Of a DNA stretch of 64,000 nucleotides, positions 20,041 to 33,039 are shown one piece after another (the stretch's first letter is position 1; each line of letters begins with the position of its first letter). Source of the DNA: Allacma fusca (taxonomy: Eukaryota; Arthropoda; Collembola; Symphypleona; Sminthuridae); contig OX359249.1 in assembly GCA_947179485.1 (NCBI GenBank), positions 54,571,402 through 54,635,401 on the forward strand, written 5' to 3'. The translations under genes were made by a program, and so were the position numbers. Below the pieces are notes generated by a model that made no database searches, was not told the DNA's origin, and worked only from the letters and a program-made list of their open reading frames with translations.

Positions 20041-23000
20041 GGGAAGTCTGCTAAAGCTCAATTCTCGAATTTGAGATGAATCGGAAAACTTTGCAAATAG
20101 CTACGAAAATGAAGTGTCGTTGCTCTGGTCAATTTTTATGGTGTTTGCTGAACTCGGAATCTCTTTATATTTTGGGCATACACGCGGGCTGTCTGCAAAG
20201 GCTCAATTCTCGAATTTGAGATGAATCGGAAAACTGAAAATAGCGATGAAAATGACGTCGTTGCATTAGTCACTTTTTCAGGTGTTTGCTGAACTCATCA
20301 GAATCTCTTTATATTTTGGGAATACACGCGAGAAGTCTGCTAAAGCTCAATTCTCGAATTTGAGATGAATCGGAAAACTTTGCGAATAATTACGAAAATG
20401 AAGTGTCGTTGCTCTGGTCACTTTTTATGGTGTTTGCTGAACTCGTCGGAATCTCTCAATATTTTGGGAATACACGCGGGCTGTCTGCAAAGGTTCAATT
20501 CTCGAATTTGAGTTGAATCGGAAAACTGAAAATAGCGATGAAAATGACGTCGTTGCTCTGGTCACTTTTTATGGTGTTTGCTGAACTCGTTGAAATCCCT
20601 TTAGACTTTGGCAATACACGCGGACGTTCTGCTAAAGCTCAATTTTCGAATTTGAGATGAATCCGAAAACTTTTGAAAATAGCGATGAAAATGACGTCGT
20701 TGCATAAGTCACTTTTTCAGGTGTTTGCAGAATTCATCAGAATCTCTTTATATTTTGGGAATACACACGAGCGGTCTGCTAATGCTCAATTCTCGAATTC
20801 AAGATGAATCGAAAATCTTTGAAATTAGCTATGAAAATGAAGTGTCGTTGCTCTGGGCACTTGTTATGGTGTTTGCTGAACTCGTCGGAATCTCTACATT
20901 TTGGGAATACACGCGGGCTGTCTGCAAATGCTCAATTCTCGAATTTGAGATGAATCGGAAAACTGAAAATAGCGATGAAAATGACGTCGTTGCTCTGGTC
21001 ACTTTTTATGGTGTTTGCTGAACTCGTTGAAATCCCTTTAGACTTTGGCAATACACGCGGACGTTCTGCTAAAGCTCAATTTTCGAATTTGAGATGAATC
21101 CGAAAACTTTTGAAAATAGCGATGAAAATGACGTCGTTGCATTAGTCACTTTTTCAGTTGTTTGCTGAACACATCAGATTCTCTTTATATTTTGGGATTA
21201 CACTCGAGCGGTCTGCTAAAGCTCAATTCTCGAATTCGAGATGAATCGAAAATCTTTGAAAATAGCTATGAAAATGAAGTGTCGTTGCTCTGGGCACTTT
21301 TTATGGTGTTTGCTGAACTCGTCGGAATCTCTTTACATTTTGGGAATACACGCGGGCTGTCTGCAAAGGCTCAATTCTCGAATTTGAGATGAATCGGAAA
21401 ACTGAAAATAGCGATGAAAATGACGTCGTTGCTCTGGTCACTTTTTATGGTGTTTGCTGAACTCGTTGAAATCCCTTTAGACTTTGGCAATACACGCGGA
21501 CGGTCTGCTAACGCTCAATTTTCGAATTTGAGATGAATCCGAAAACGTTTGAAAATAGCGATGAAAATGACGTCGTTGCTCTGGTCACTATTTCAGGTGT
21601 TTGCAGAATTCATCAGAATCTTTTTATATTTTGGGAATACACTCGAGCGGTCTGCTAAAGCTCAATTCTCGAATTCGAGATGAATCGAAAATCTTTTAAA
21701 ATAGCTATGAAAATGAAGTGTCGTTGCTCTGGGCACTTTTTATGGTGTTTGCTGAACTCGTCGGAATCTCTTTACATTTTGGGAATACACGCGGGCTGTC
21801 TGCTAAGCTCAATTATCGAATTTGTGATGAATCGGAAAACTGAAAATAGCGATGAAAATGACGTCGTTGCTCTGGGCACTTTTTATGGTGTTTGCTGAAC
21901 TCGTCGGAATCTCTACATTTTGGGAATACACGCGGGCTGTCTGCCAAAGCTCAATTCTCGAATTTGTGATGAATCGGAAAACTGAAAATAGCGATGAAAA
22001 TGACTTCGTTGCTCTGGTCACTTTTTATGGTGTGTGCTAAACTCGTCAGAATCTCTTTATACTTTGGGAATCCACTCAGGCAGTCTGCTTAAGCTCGTAT
22101 CTCGAATTTACGATGAATCGAAAAACTAAAAAATGCTTTAAAATGACGTCGTAGCTCTGGTCACTTTCAAGGGTGTTTAGTGAACCCGTCAGAATCCCTT
22201 TCAGCTTTAGGAATACACGCGGGCGGTCTGCTAAAGCTCAATTTTCGAATTTGAGATGAATCGGAAAACTTTGCAAATAGCTACGAAAATGAAGTGTCGT
22301 TGCTCTGGTCACTTTTTATGGTGTTTGCTGAACTTGTCGGAATCTCTTTACATTTTGGGAATACACGCGGGAAGTCTGCTAAAGCTCAATTCTCGAATTT
22401 GAGATGAATCGGAAAACTTTGAAAATAGCGATGAAAATGACGTCGTTGCTCTGGTCACTTTTTATGGTGTTTGCTGAACTCGTTGAAATCCCTTTAGACT
22501 TTGGCAATACACGCGGACGTTCTGCTAAAGCTCAATTTTCGAATTTGAGATGAATCCGAAAACTTTTGAAAATAGTGATGAAAATGACGTCGTTGCATAA
22601 GTCACTTTTTCAGGTGTTTGCAGAATTCATCAGAATCTCTTTATATTTTGGGAATACACACGAGCGGTCTGCTAAAGCTCAATTCTCGAATTCAAGATGA
22701 ATCGAAAATCTTTGAAATTAGCTATGAAAATGAAGTGTCGTTGCTCTGGGCACTTTTTATGGTGTTTTGCTGAACTCGTCGGAATCTCTACATTTTGGGA
22801 ATACACGCGGGCTGTCTGCAAATGCTCAATTCTCGAATTTGAGATGAATCACAAAACTGAAAATAGCGATGAAAATGACGTTGTTGCTCTGGTCACTTTT
22901 TATGGTGTTTGCTGAACTCGTTGAAATCCCTTTAGACTTTGGCAATACACGCGGACGTTCTGCTAAAGCTCAATTTTCGAATTTGAGATGAATCCGAAAA

Positions 23001-26000
23001 CTTTTGAAAATAGCGATGAAAATGACGTCGTTGCATTAGTCACTTTTTCAGGTGTTTGCAGAATTCATCAGAATCTCTTTATATTTTGGGAATACACGCG
23101 GGAAGTCTGCTAAAGCTCAATTCTCGAATTCGAGATGAATCGAAAATCTTTAAAAATAGCTATGAAAATGAAGTGTCGTTGCTCTGGGCACTTTTTATGG
23201 TGTTTGCTGAACTCGTCGGAATCTCTTTACATTTTGGGAATACACGCGGGCTGTCTGCTAAGCTCAATTCTCGAATTTGTGATGAATCGGAAAACTGAAA
23301 ATAGCGATGAAAATGACCTCGTTTCATTAGTCACTTTTTGAGGTGTTTGCTGAACTCGTCGGAATCTCTACATTTTGGGAATACACGCGGGCTGTCTGCC
23401 AAAGCTCAATTCTCGAATTTGTGATGAATCGGAAAACTGAAAATAGCGATGAAAATGACTTCGTTGCTCTGGTCACTTTTTATGGTGTGTGCTAAACTCG
23501 TCAGAATCTCTTTATACTTTGGGAATCCACTCAGGCAGTCTGCTTAAGCTCGTATCTCGAATTTACGATGAATCGAAAAACTAAAAAATGCTTTAAAATG
23601 ACGTCGTAGCTCTGGTCACTTTCAAGGGTGTTTAGTGAACCCGTCAGAATCTCTTTCAGCTTTAGGAATACACGCGGGCGGTCTGCTAAAGCTCAATTTT
23701 CGAATTTGAGATGAATCGGAAAACTTTGCAAATAGCTACGAAAATGAAGTGTCGTTGCTCTGGTCACTTTTTATGGTGTTTGCTGAACTTGTCGGAATCT
23801 CTTTACATTTTGGGAATACACGCGGGAAGTCTGCTAAAGCTCAATTCTCGAATTTGAGATGAATCGGAAAACTTTGAAAATAGCGATGAAAATGACGTCG
23901 TTGCTCTGGTCACTTTTTATGGTGTTTGCTGAACTCGTTGAAATCCCTTTAGACTTTGGCAATACACGCGGACGTTCTGCTAAAGCTCAATTTTCGAATT
24001 TGAGATGAATCCGAAAACTTTTGAAAATAGCGATGAAAATGACGTCGTTGCATAAGTCACTTTTTCAGGTGTTTGCAGAATTCATCAGAATCTCTTTATA
24101 TTTTGGGAATACACACGAGCGGTCTGCTAAAGCTCAATTCTCGAATTCAAGATGAATCGAAAATCTTTGAAATTAGCTATGAAAATGAAGTGTCGTTGCT
24201 CTGGGCACTTTTTATGGTGTTTGCTGAACTCGTCGGAATCTCTACATTTTGGGAATACACGCGGGCTGTCTGCAAATGCTCAATTCTCGAATTTGAGATG
24301 AATCCGAAAACTTTTGAAAATAGCGATGAAAATGACGTCGTTGCATAAGTCACTTTTTCAGGTGTTTGCAGAATTCATCAGAATCTCTTTATATTTTGGG
24401 AATACACACGAGCGGTCTGCTAATGCTCAATTCTCGAATTCAAGATGAATCGAAAATCTTTGAAATTATCTATGAAAATGAAGTGTCGTTGCTCTGGGCA
24501 CTTGTTATGGTGTTTGCTGAACTCGTCGGAATCTCTACATTTTGGGAATACACGCGGGCTGTCTGCAAATGCTCAATTCTCGAATTTGAGATGAATCGGA
24601 AAACTGAAAATAGCGATGAAAATGACGTCGTTGCTCTGGTCACTTTTTATGGTGTTTGCTGAACTCGTTGAAATCCCTTTAGACTTTGGCAATACACGCG
24701 GACGTTCTGCTAAAGCTCAATTTTCGAATTTGAGATGAATCCAAAAACTTTTGAAAATAGCGATGAAAATGACGTCGTTGCATTAGTCACTTTTTCAGTT
24801 GTTTGCTGAACACATCAGATTCTCTTGATATTTTGGGATTACACTCGAGCGGTCTGCTAAAGCTCAATTCTCGAATTCGAGATGAATCGAAAATCTTTGA
24901 AAATAGCTATGAAAATGAAGTGTCGTTGCTCTGGGCACTTTTTATGGTGTTTGCTGAACTCGTCGGAATCTCTTTACATTTTGGGAATACACGCGGGCTG
25001 TCTGCAAAGGCTCAATTCTCGAATTTGAGATGAATCGGAAAACTGAAAATAGCGATGAAAATGACGTCGTTGCTCTGGTCACTTTTTATGGTGTTTGCTG
25101 AACTCGTTGAAATCCCTTTAGACTTTGGCAATACACGCGGACGGTCTGCTAACGCTCAATTTTCGAATTTGAGATGAATCCGAAAACGTTTGAAAATAGC
25201 GATGAAAATGACGTCGTTGCTCTGGTCACTATTTCAGGTGTTTGCAGAATTCATCAGAATCTTTTTATATTTTGGGAATACACTCGAGCGGTCTGCTAAA
25301 GCTCAATTCTCGAATTCGAGATGAATCGAAAATCTTTTAAAATAGCTATGAAAATGAAGTGTCGTTGCTCTGGGCACTTTTTATGGTGTTTGCTGAACTC
25401 GTCGGAATCTCTTTACATTTTGGGAATACACGCGGGCTGTCTGCTAAGCTCAATTATCGAATTTGTGATGAATCGGAAAACTGAAAATAGCGATGAAAAT
25501 GACGTCGTTGCTCTGGGCACTTTTTATGGTGTTTGCTGAACTCGTCGGAATCTCTACATTTTGGGAATACACGCGGGCTGTCTGCCAAAGCTCAATTCTC
25601 GAATTTGTGATGAATCGGAAAACTGAAAATAGCGATGAAAATGACTTCGTTGCTCTGGTCACTTTTTATGGTGTGTGCTAAACTCGTCAGAATCTCTTTA
25701 TACTTTGGGAATCCACTCAGGCAGTCTGCTTAAGCTCGTATCTCGAATTTACGATGAATCGAAAAACTAAAAAATGCTTTAAAATGACGTCGTAGCTCTG
25801 GTCACTTTCAAGGGTGTTTAGTGAACCCGTCAGAATCTCTTTCAGCTTTAGGAATACACGCGGGCGGTCTGCTAAAGCTCAATTTTCGAATTTGAGATGA
25901 ATCGGAAAACTTTGCAAATAGCTACGAAAATGAAGTGTCGTTGCTCTGGTCACTTTTTATGGTGTTTGCTGAACTTGTCGGAATCTCTTTACATTTTGGG

Positions 26001-29000
26001 AATACACGCGGGAAGTCTGCTAAAGCTCAATTCTCGAATTTGAGATGAATCGGAAAACTTTGAAAATAGCGATGAAAATGACGTCGTTGCTCTGGTCACT
26101 TTTTATGGTGTTTGCTGAACTCGTTGAAATCCCTTTAGACTTTGGCAATACACGCGGACGTTCTGCTAAGGCTCAATTTTCGAATTTGAGATGAATCCGA
26201 AAACTTTTGAAAATAGTGATGAAAATGACGTCGTTGCATAAGTCACTTTTTCAGGTGTTTGCAGAATTCATCAGAATCTCTTTATATTTTGGGAATACAC
26301 ACGAGCGGTCTGCTAAAGCTCAATTCTCGAATTCAAGATGAATCGAAAATCTTTGAAATTAGCTATGAAAATGAAGTGTCGTTGCTCTGGGCACTTTTTA
26401 TGGTGTTTTGCTGAACTCGTCGGAATCTCTACATTTTGGGAATACACGCGGGCTGTCTGCAAATGCTCAATTCTCGAATTTGAGATGAATCACAAAACTG
26501 AAAATAGCGATGAAAATGACGTTGTTGCTCTGGTCACTTTTTATGGTGTTTGCTGAACTCGTTGAAATCCCTTTAGACTTTGGCAATACACGCGGACGTT
26601 CTGCTAAGGCTCAATTTTCGAATTTGAGATGAATCCGAAAACTTTTGAAAATAGCGATGAAAATGACGTCGTTGCATTAGTCACTTTTTCAGGTGTTTGC
26701 AGAATTCATCAGAATCTCTTTATATTTTGGGAATACACGCGGGAAGTCTGCTAAAGCTCAATTCTCGAATTCGAGATGAATCGAAAATCTTTAAAAATAG
26801 CTATGAAAATGAAGTGTCGTTGCTCTGGGCACTTTTTATGGTGTTTGCTGAACTCGTCGGAATCTCTTTACATTTTGGGAATACACGCGGGCTGTCTGCT
26901 AAGCTCAATTCTCGAATTTGTGATGAATCGGAAAACTGAAAATAGCGATGAAAATGACCTCGTTTCATTAGTCACTTTTTGAGGTGTTTGCTGAACTCGT
27001 CGGAATCTCTACATTTTGGGAATACACGCGGGCTGTCTGCCAAAGCTCAATTCTCGAATTTGTGATGAATCGGAAAACTGAAAATAGCGATGAAAATGAC
27101 TTCGTTGCTCTGGTCACTTTTTATGGTGTGTGCTAAACTCGTCAGAATCTCTTTATACTTTGGGAATCCACTCAGGCAGTCTGCTTAAGCTCGTATCTCG
27201 AATTTACGATGAATCGAAAAACTAAAAAATGCTTTAAAATGACGTCGTAGCTCTGGTCACTTTCAAGGGTGTTTAGTGAACCCGTCAGAATCTCTTTCAG
27301 CTTTAGGAATACACGCGGGCGGTCTGCTAAAGCTCAATTTTCGAATTTGAGATGAATCGGAAAACTTTGCAAATAGCTACGAAAATGAAGTGTCGTTGCT
27401 CTGGTCACTTTTTATGGTGTTTGCTGAACTTGTCGGAATCTCTTTACATTTTGGGAATACACGCGGGAAGTCTGCTAAAGCTCAATTCTCGAATTTGAGA
27501 TGAATCGGAAAACTTTGAAAATAGCGATGAAAATGACGTCGTTGCTCTGGTCACTTTTTATGGTGTTTGCTGAACTCGTTGAAATCCCTTTAGACTTTGG
27601 CAATACACGCGGACGTTCTGCTAAAGCTCAATTTTCGAATTTGAGATGAATCCGAAAACTTTTGAAAATAGCGATGAAAATGACGTCGTTGCATAAGTCA
27701 CTTTTTCAGGTGTTTGCAGAATTCATCAGAATCTCTTTATATTTTGGGAATACACACGAGCGGTCTGCTAAAGCTCAATTCCCGAATTCAAGATGAATCG
27801 AAAATCTTTGAAATTAGCTATGAAAATGAAGTGTCGTTGCTCTGGGCACTTTTTATGGTGTTTGCTGAACTCGTCGGAATCTCTACATTTTGGGAATACA
27901 CGCGGGCTGTCTGCAAATGCTCAATTCTCGAATTTGAGATGAATCAGAAAACTGAAAATAGCGATGAAAATGACGTTGTTGCTCTGGTCACTTTTTATGG
28001 TGTTTGCTGAACTCGTTGAAATCCCTTTAGACTTTGGCAATACACGCGGACGTTCTGCTAAAGCTCAATTTTCGAATTTGAGATGAATCCGAAAACTTTT
28101 GAAAATAGCGATGAAAATGACGTCGTTGCATTAGTCACTTTTTCAGGTGTTTGCAGAATTCATCAGAATCTCTTTATATTTTGGGAATACACGCGGGAAG
28201 TCTGCTAAAGCTCAATTCTCGAATTCGAGATGAATCGAAAATCTTTGAAAATAGCTATGAAAATGAAGTGTCGTTGCTCTGGGCACTTTTTATGGTGTTT
28301 GCTGAACTCGTCGGAATCTCTTTACATTTTGGGAATACACGCGGGCTGTCTGCAAAGGCTCAATTCTCGAATTTGAGATGAATCGGAAAACTGAAAATAG
28401 CGATGAAAATGACGTCGTTGCATTAGTCACTTTTTCAGGTGTTTGCTGAACTCATCAGAATCTCTTTATATTTTGGGAATACACGCGAGAAGTCTGCTAA
28501 AGCTCAATTCTCGAATTTGAGATGAATCGGAAAACTTTGCGAATAGCTACGAAAATGAAGTGTCGTTGCTCTGGTCACTTTTTATGGTGTTTGCTGAACT
28601 CGTCGGAATCTCTTAATATTTTGGGAATACACGCGGGCTGTCTGCTAAAGCTCAATTTTCGAATTTGAGATGAATCCGAAAACTTTTGAAAATAGCGATG
28701 AAAATGACGTCGTTGCATTAGTCACTTTTTCAGGTGTTTGCAGAATTCATCAGAATCTCTTTATATTTTGGGAATACACACGAGCGGTCTGCTTAAGCTC
28801 AATTCTCGAATTCAAGATGAATCGAAAATCTTTGAAATTAGCTATGAAAATGAAGTGTCGTTGCTCTGGGCACTTTTTATGGTGTTTGCTGAACTCGTCG
28901 GAATCTCTACATTTTGGGAATACACGCGGGCTGTCTGCAAATGCTCAATTCTCGAATTTGAGATGAATCGGAAAACTGAAAATAGCGATGAAAATGACGT

Positions 29001-29830
29001 CGTTGCTCTGGTCACTTTTTATGGTGTTTGCTGAACTCGTTGAAATCCCTTTAGACTTTGGCAATACACGCGGACGTTCTGCTAAAGCTCAATTTTCGAA
29101 TTGGAGATGAATCCGAAAACTTTTGAATATAGCGATGAAAATGACGTCGTTGCATTAGTAACTTTTTCAGGTGTTTGCAGAATTCATCAGAATCTCTTTA
29201 TATTTTGGGAATACACGCGGGAAGTCTGCTAAAGCTCAATTCTCGAATTTGAGATGAATCGGAAAACTTTGCAAATAGCTACGAAAATGAAGTGTCGTTG
29301 CTCTGGTCAATTTTTATGGTGTTTGCTGAACTCGGAATCTCTTTATATTTTGGGCATACACGCGGGCTGTCTGCAAAGGCTCAATTCTCGAATTTGAGAT
29401 GAATCGGAAAACTGAAAATAGCGATGAAAATGACGTCGTTGCATTAGTCACTTTTTCAGGTGTTTGCTGAACTCATCAGAATCTCTTTATATTTTGGGAA
29501 TACACGCGAGAAGTCTGCTAAAGCTCAATTCTCGAATTTGAGATGAATCGGAAAACTTTGCGAATAGCTACGAAAATGAAGTGTCGTTGCTCTGGTCACT
29601 TTTTATGGTGTTTGCTGAACTCGTCGGAATCTCTTAATATTTTGGGAATACACGCGGGCTGTCTGCAAAGGTTCAATTCTCGAATTTGAGATGAATCGGA
29701 AAACTGAAAATAGCGATGAAAATGACGTCGTTGCTCTGGTCACTTTTTATGGTGTTTGCTGAACTCGTTGAAATCCCTTTAGACTTTGGCAATACACGCG
29801 GACGTTCTGCTAAAGCTCAATTTTCGAATT
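18760..29830. repeat. Large duplication, offset 9,178 bp
   Basis: 18760-20650 and 27937-29830 match at an offset of 9,178 bp, including rare variants such as GAATTGGAGATGAATCC (19921 and 29099) and the GTAACTTTTTCAGG variant just after. Past this point the offset falls to 8,741 and then 8,595 bp, that is by 437 (three monomers) and by 146 (one monomer), so the two copies differ by whole-monomer gains or losses. Confidence 0.75.
20655..27936. repeat. Tandem duplication of 3,641 bp (25 monomers)
   Basis: 20655-24295 and 24296-27936 are almost identical; landmarks at 20725, 21162, 21680, 22697, 23056 and 24073 each recur exactly 3,641 bp later. The join is near 24296, where a monomer of one class switches mid-monomer, within the shared GAATTTGAGATGAATC, to another class. 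That is the signature of unequal exchange in register. Confidence 0.9.
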
Positions 29831-32800
29831 TGAGATGAATCCGAAAACTTTTGAAAATAGCGATGAAAATGACGTCGTTGCATTAGTCACTTTTTCAGTT
29901 GTTTGCTGAACACATCAGATTCTCTTTATATTTTGGGAATACACTCGAGCGGTCTGCTAAAGCTCAATTCTCGAATTCGAGATGAATCGAAAATCTTTGA
30001 AAATAGCTATGAAAATGAAGTGTCGTTGCTCTGGGCACTTTTTATGGTGTTTGCTGAACTCGTCGGAATCTCTTTACATTTTTGGAATACACGCGGGCTG
30101 TCTGCAAAGGCTCAATTCTCGAATTTGAGATGAATCGGAAAACTGAAAATAGCGATGAAAATGACGTCGTTGCTCAAGTCACTTTTTATGGTGTTTGCTG
30201 AACTCGTTGAAATCCCTTTAGACTTTGGCAATACACGCGGACGGTCTGCTAACGCTCAATTTTCGAATTTGAGATGAATCCGAAAACGTTTGAAAATAGC
30301 GATGAAAATGACGTCGTTGCTCTGGTCACTATTTCAGGTGTTTGCAGAATTCATCAGAATCTTTTTATATTTTGGGAATACACTCGAGCGGTCTGCTAAA
30401 GCTCAATTCTCGAATTCGAGATGAATCGAAAATCTTTTAAAATAGCTATGAAAATGAAGTGTCGTTGCTCTGGGCACTTTTTATGGTGTTTGCTGAACTC
30501 GTCGGAATCTCTTTACATTTTGGGAATACACGCGGGCTGTCTGCTAAGCTCAATTCTCGAATTTGTGATGAATCGGAAAACTGAAAATAGCGATGAAAAT
30601 GACGTCGTTGCTCTGGGCACTTTTTATGGTGTGTGCTAAACTCGTCAGAATCTCTTTATACTTTGGGAATCCACTCAGGCAGTCTGCTTAAGCTCGTATC
30701 TCGAATTTACGATGAATCGAAAAACTAAAAAATGCTTTAAAATGACGTCGTAGCTCTGGTCACTTTCAAGGGTGTTTAGTGAACCCGTCAGAATCTCTTT
30801 CAGCTTTAGGAATACACGCGGGCGGTCTGCTAAAGCTCAATTTTCGAATTTGAGATGAATCGGAAAACTTTGCAAATAGCTACGAAAATGAAGTGTCGTT
30901 GCTCTGGTCACTTTTTATGGTGTTTGCTGAACTTGTCGGAATCTCTTTACATTTTGGGAATACACGCGGGAAGTCTGCTAAAGCTCAATTCTCGAATTTG
31001 AGATGAATCGGAAAACTTTGAAAATAGCGATGAAAATGACGTCGTTGCTCTGGTCACTTTTTATGGTGTTTGCTGAACTCGTTGAAATCCCTTTAGACTT
31101 TGGCAATACACGCGGACGTTCTGCTAAAGCTCAATTTTCGAATTTGAGATGAATCCGAAAACTTTTGAAAATAGCGATGAAAATGACGTCGTTGCATAAG
31201 TCACTTTTTCAGGTGTTTGCAGAATTCATCAGAATCTCTTTATATTTTGGGAATACACACGAGCGGTCTGCTAATGCTCAATTCTCGAATTCAAGATGAA
31301 TCGAAAATCTTTGAAATTAGCTATGAAAATGAAGTGTCGTTGCTCTGGGCACTTTTTATGGTGTTTGCTGAACTCGTCGGAATCTCTACATTTTGGGAAT
31401 ACACGCGGGCTGTCTGCAAATGCTCAATTCTCGAATTTGAGATGAATCGGAAAACTGAAAATAGCGATGAAAATGACGTCGTTGCTCTGGTCACTTTTTA
31501 TGGTGTTTGCTGAACTCGTTGAAATCCCTTTAGACTTTGGCAATACACGCGGACGTTCTGCTAAAGCTCAATTTTCGAATTGGAGATGAATCCGAAAACT
31601 TTTGAAAATAGCGATGAAAATGACGTCGTTGCATTAGTCACTTTTTCAGTTGTTTGCTGAACACATCAGATTCTCTTTATATTTTGGGAATATACTCGAG
31701 CGGTCTGCTAAAGCTCAATTCTCGAATTCGAGATGAATCGAAAATCTTTGAAAATAGCTATGAAAATGAAGTGTCGTTGCTCTGGGCACTTTTTATGGTG
31801 TTTGCTGAACTCGTCGGAATCTCTTTACATTTTGGGAATACACGCGGGCTGTCTGCAAAGGCTCAATTCTCGAATTTGAGATGAATCGGAAAACTGAAAA
31901 TAGCGATGAAAATGACGTCGTTGCTCTGGTCACTTTTTATGGTGTTTGCTGAACTCGTTGAAATCCCTTTAGACTTTGGCAATACACGCGGACGGTCTGC
32001 TAACGCTCAATTTTCGAATTTGAGATGAATCCGAAAACGTTTGAAAATAGCGATGAAAATGACGTCCTTGCATTGGTCACTATTTCAGGTGTTTGCAGAA
32101 TTCATCAGAATCTTTTTATATTTTGGGAATACACTCGAGCGGTCTGCTAAAGCTCAATTCTCGAATTCGAGATGAATCGAAAATCTTTTAAAATAGCTAT
32201 GAAAATGAAGTGTCGTTGCTCTGGGCACTTTTTATGGTGTTTTCTGAACTCGTCGGAATCTCTTTACATTTTGGGAATACACGCGGGCTGTCTGCTAAGC
32301 TCAATTCTCGAATTTGTGATGAATCGGAAAACTGATAATAGCGATGAAAATGACGTCGTTGCTCTGGGCACTTTTTATGGTGTTTGCTGAACTCGTCGGA
32401 ATCTCTACATTTTGGGAATACACGCGGGCTGTCTGCCAAAGCTCAATTCTCGAATTTGTGATGAATCGGAAAACTGAAAATAGCGATGAAAATGACTTCG
32501 TTGCTCTGTTCACTTTTTATGGTGTGTGCTAAACTCGTCAGAATCTCTTTATACTTTGGGAATCCACTCAGGCAGTCTGCTTAAGCTCGTATCTCGAATT
32601 TACGATGAATCGAAAAACTAAAAAATGCTTTAAAATGACGTCGTAGCTCTGGTCACTTTCAAGGGTGTTTAGTGAACCCGTCAGAATCTCTTTCAGCTTT
32701 AGGAATACACGCGGGCGGTCTGCTAAAGCTCAATTTTCGAATTTGAGATGAATCGGAAAACTTTGCAAATAGCTACGAAAATGAAGTGTCGTTGCTCTGG

Positions 32801-33039
32801 TCACTTTTTATAGTGTTTGCTGAACTTGTCGGAATCTCTTTACATTTTGGGAATACACGCGGGAAGTCTGCTAAAGCTCAATTCTCGAATTTAAAATGAA
32901 TCGGAAAACTTTGAAAATAGCGATGAAAATGACGTCGTTGCTCTGGTCACTTTTTATGGTGTTTGCTGAACTCGTTGAAATCCCTTTAGATTTTTACAAT
33001 ACACGCGGACGGTCTGATAAAGCTCAATTTTCGAATTTG

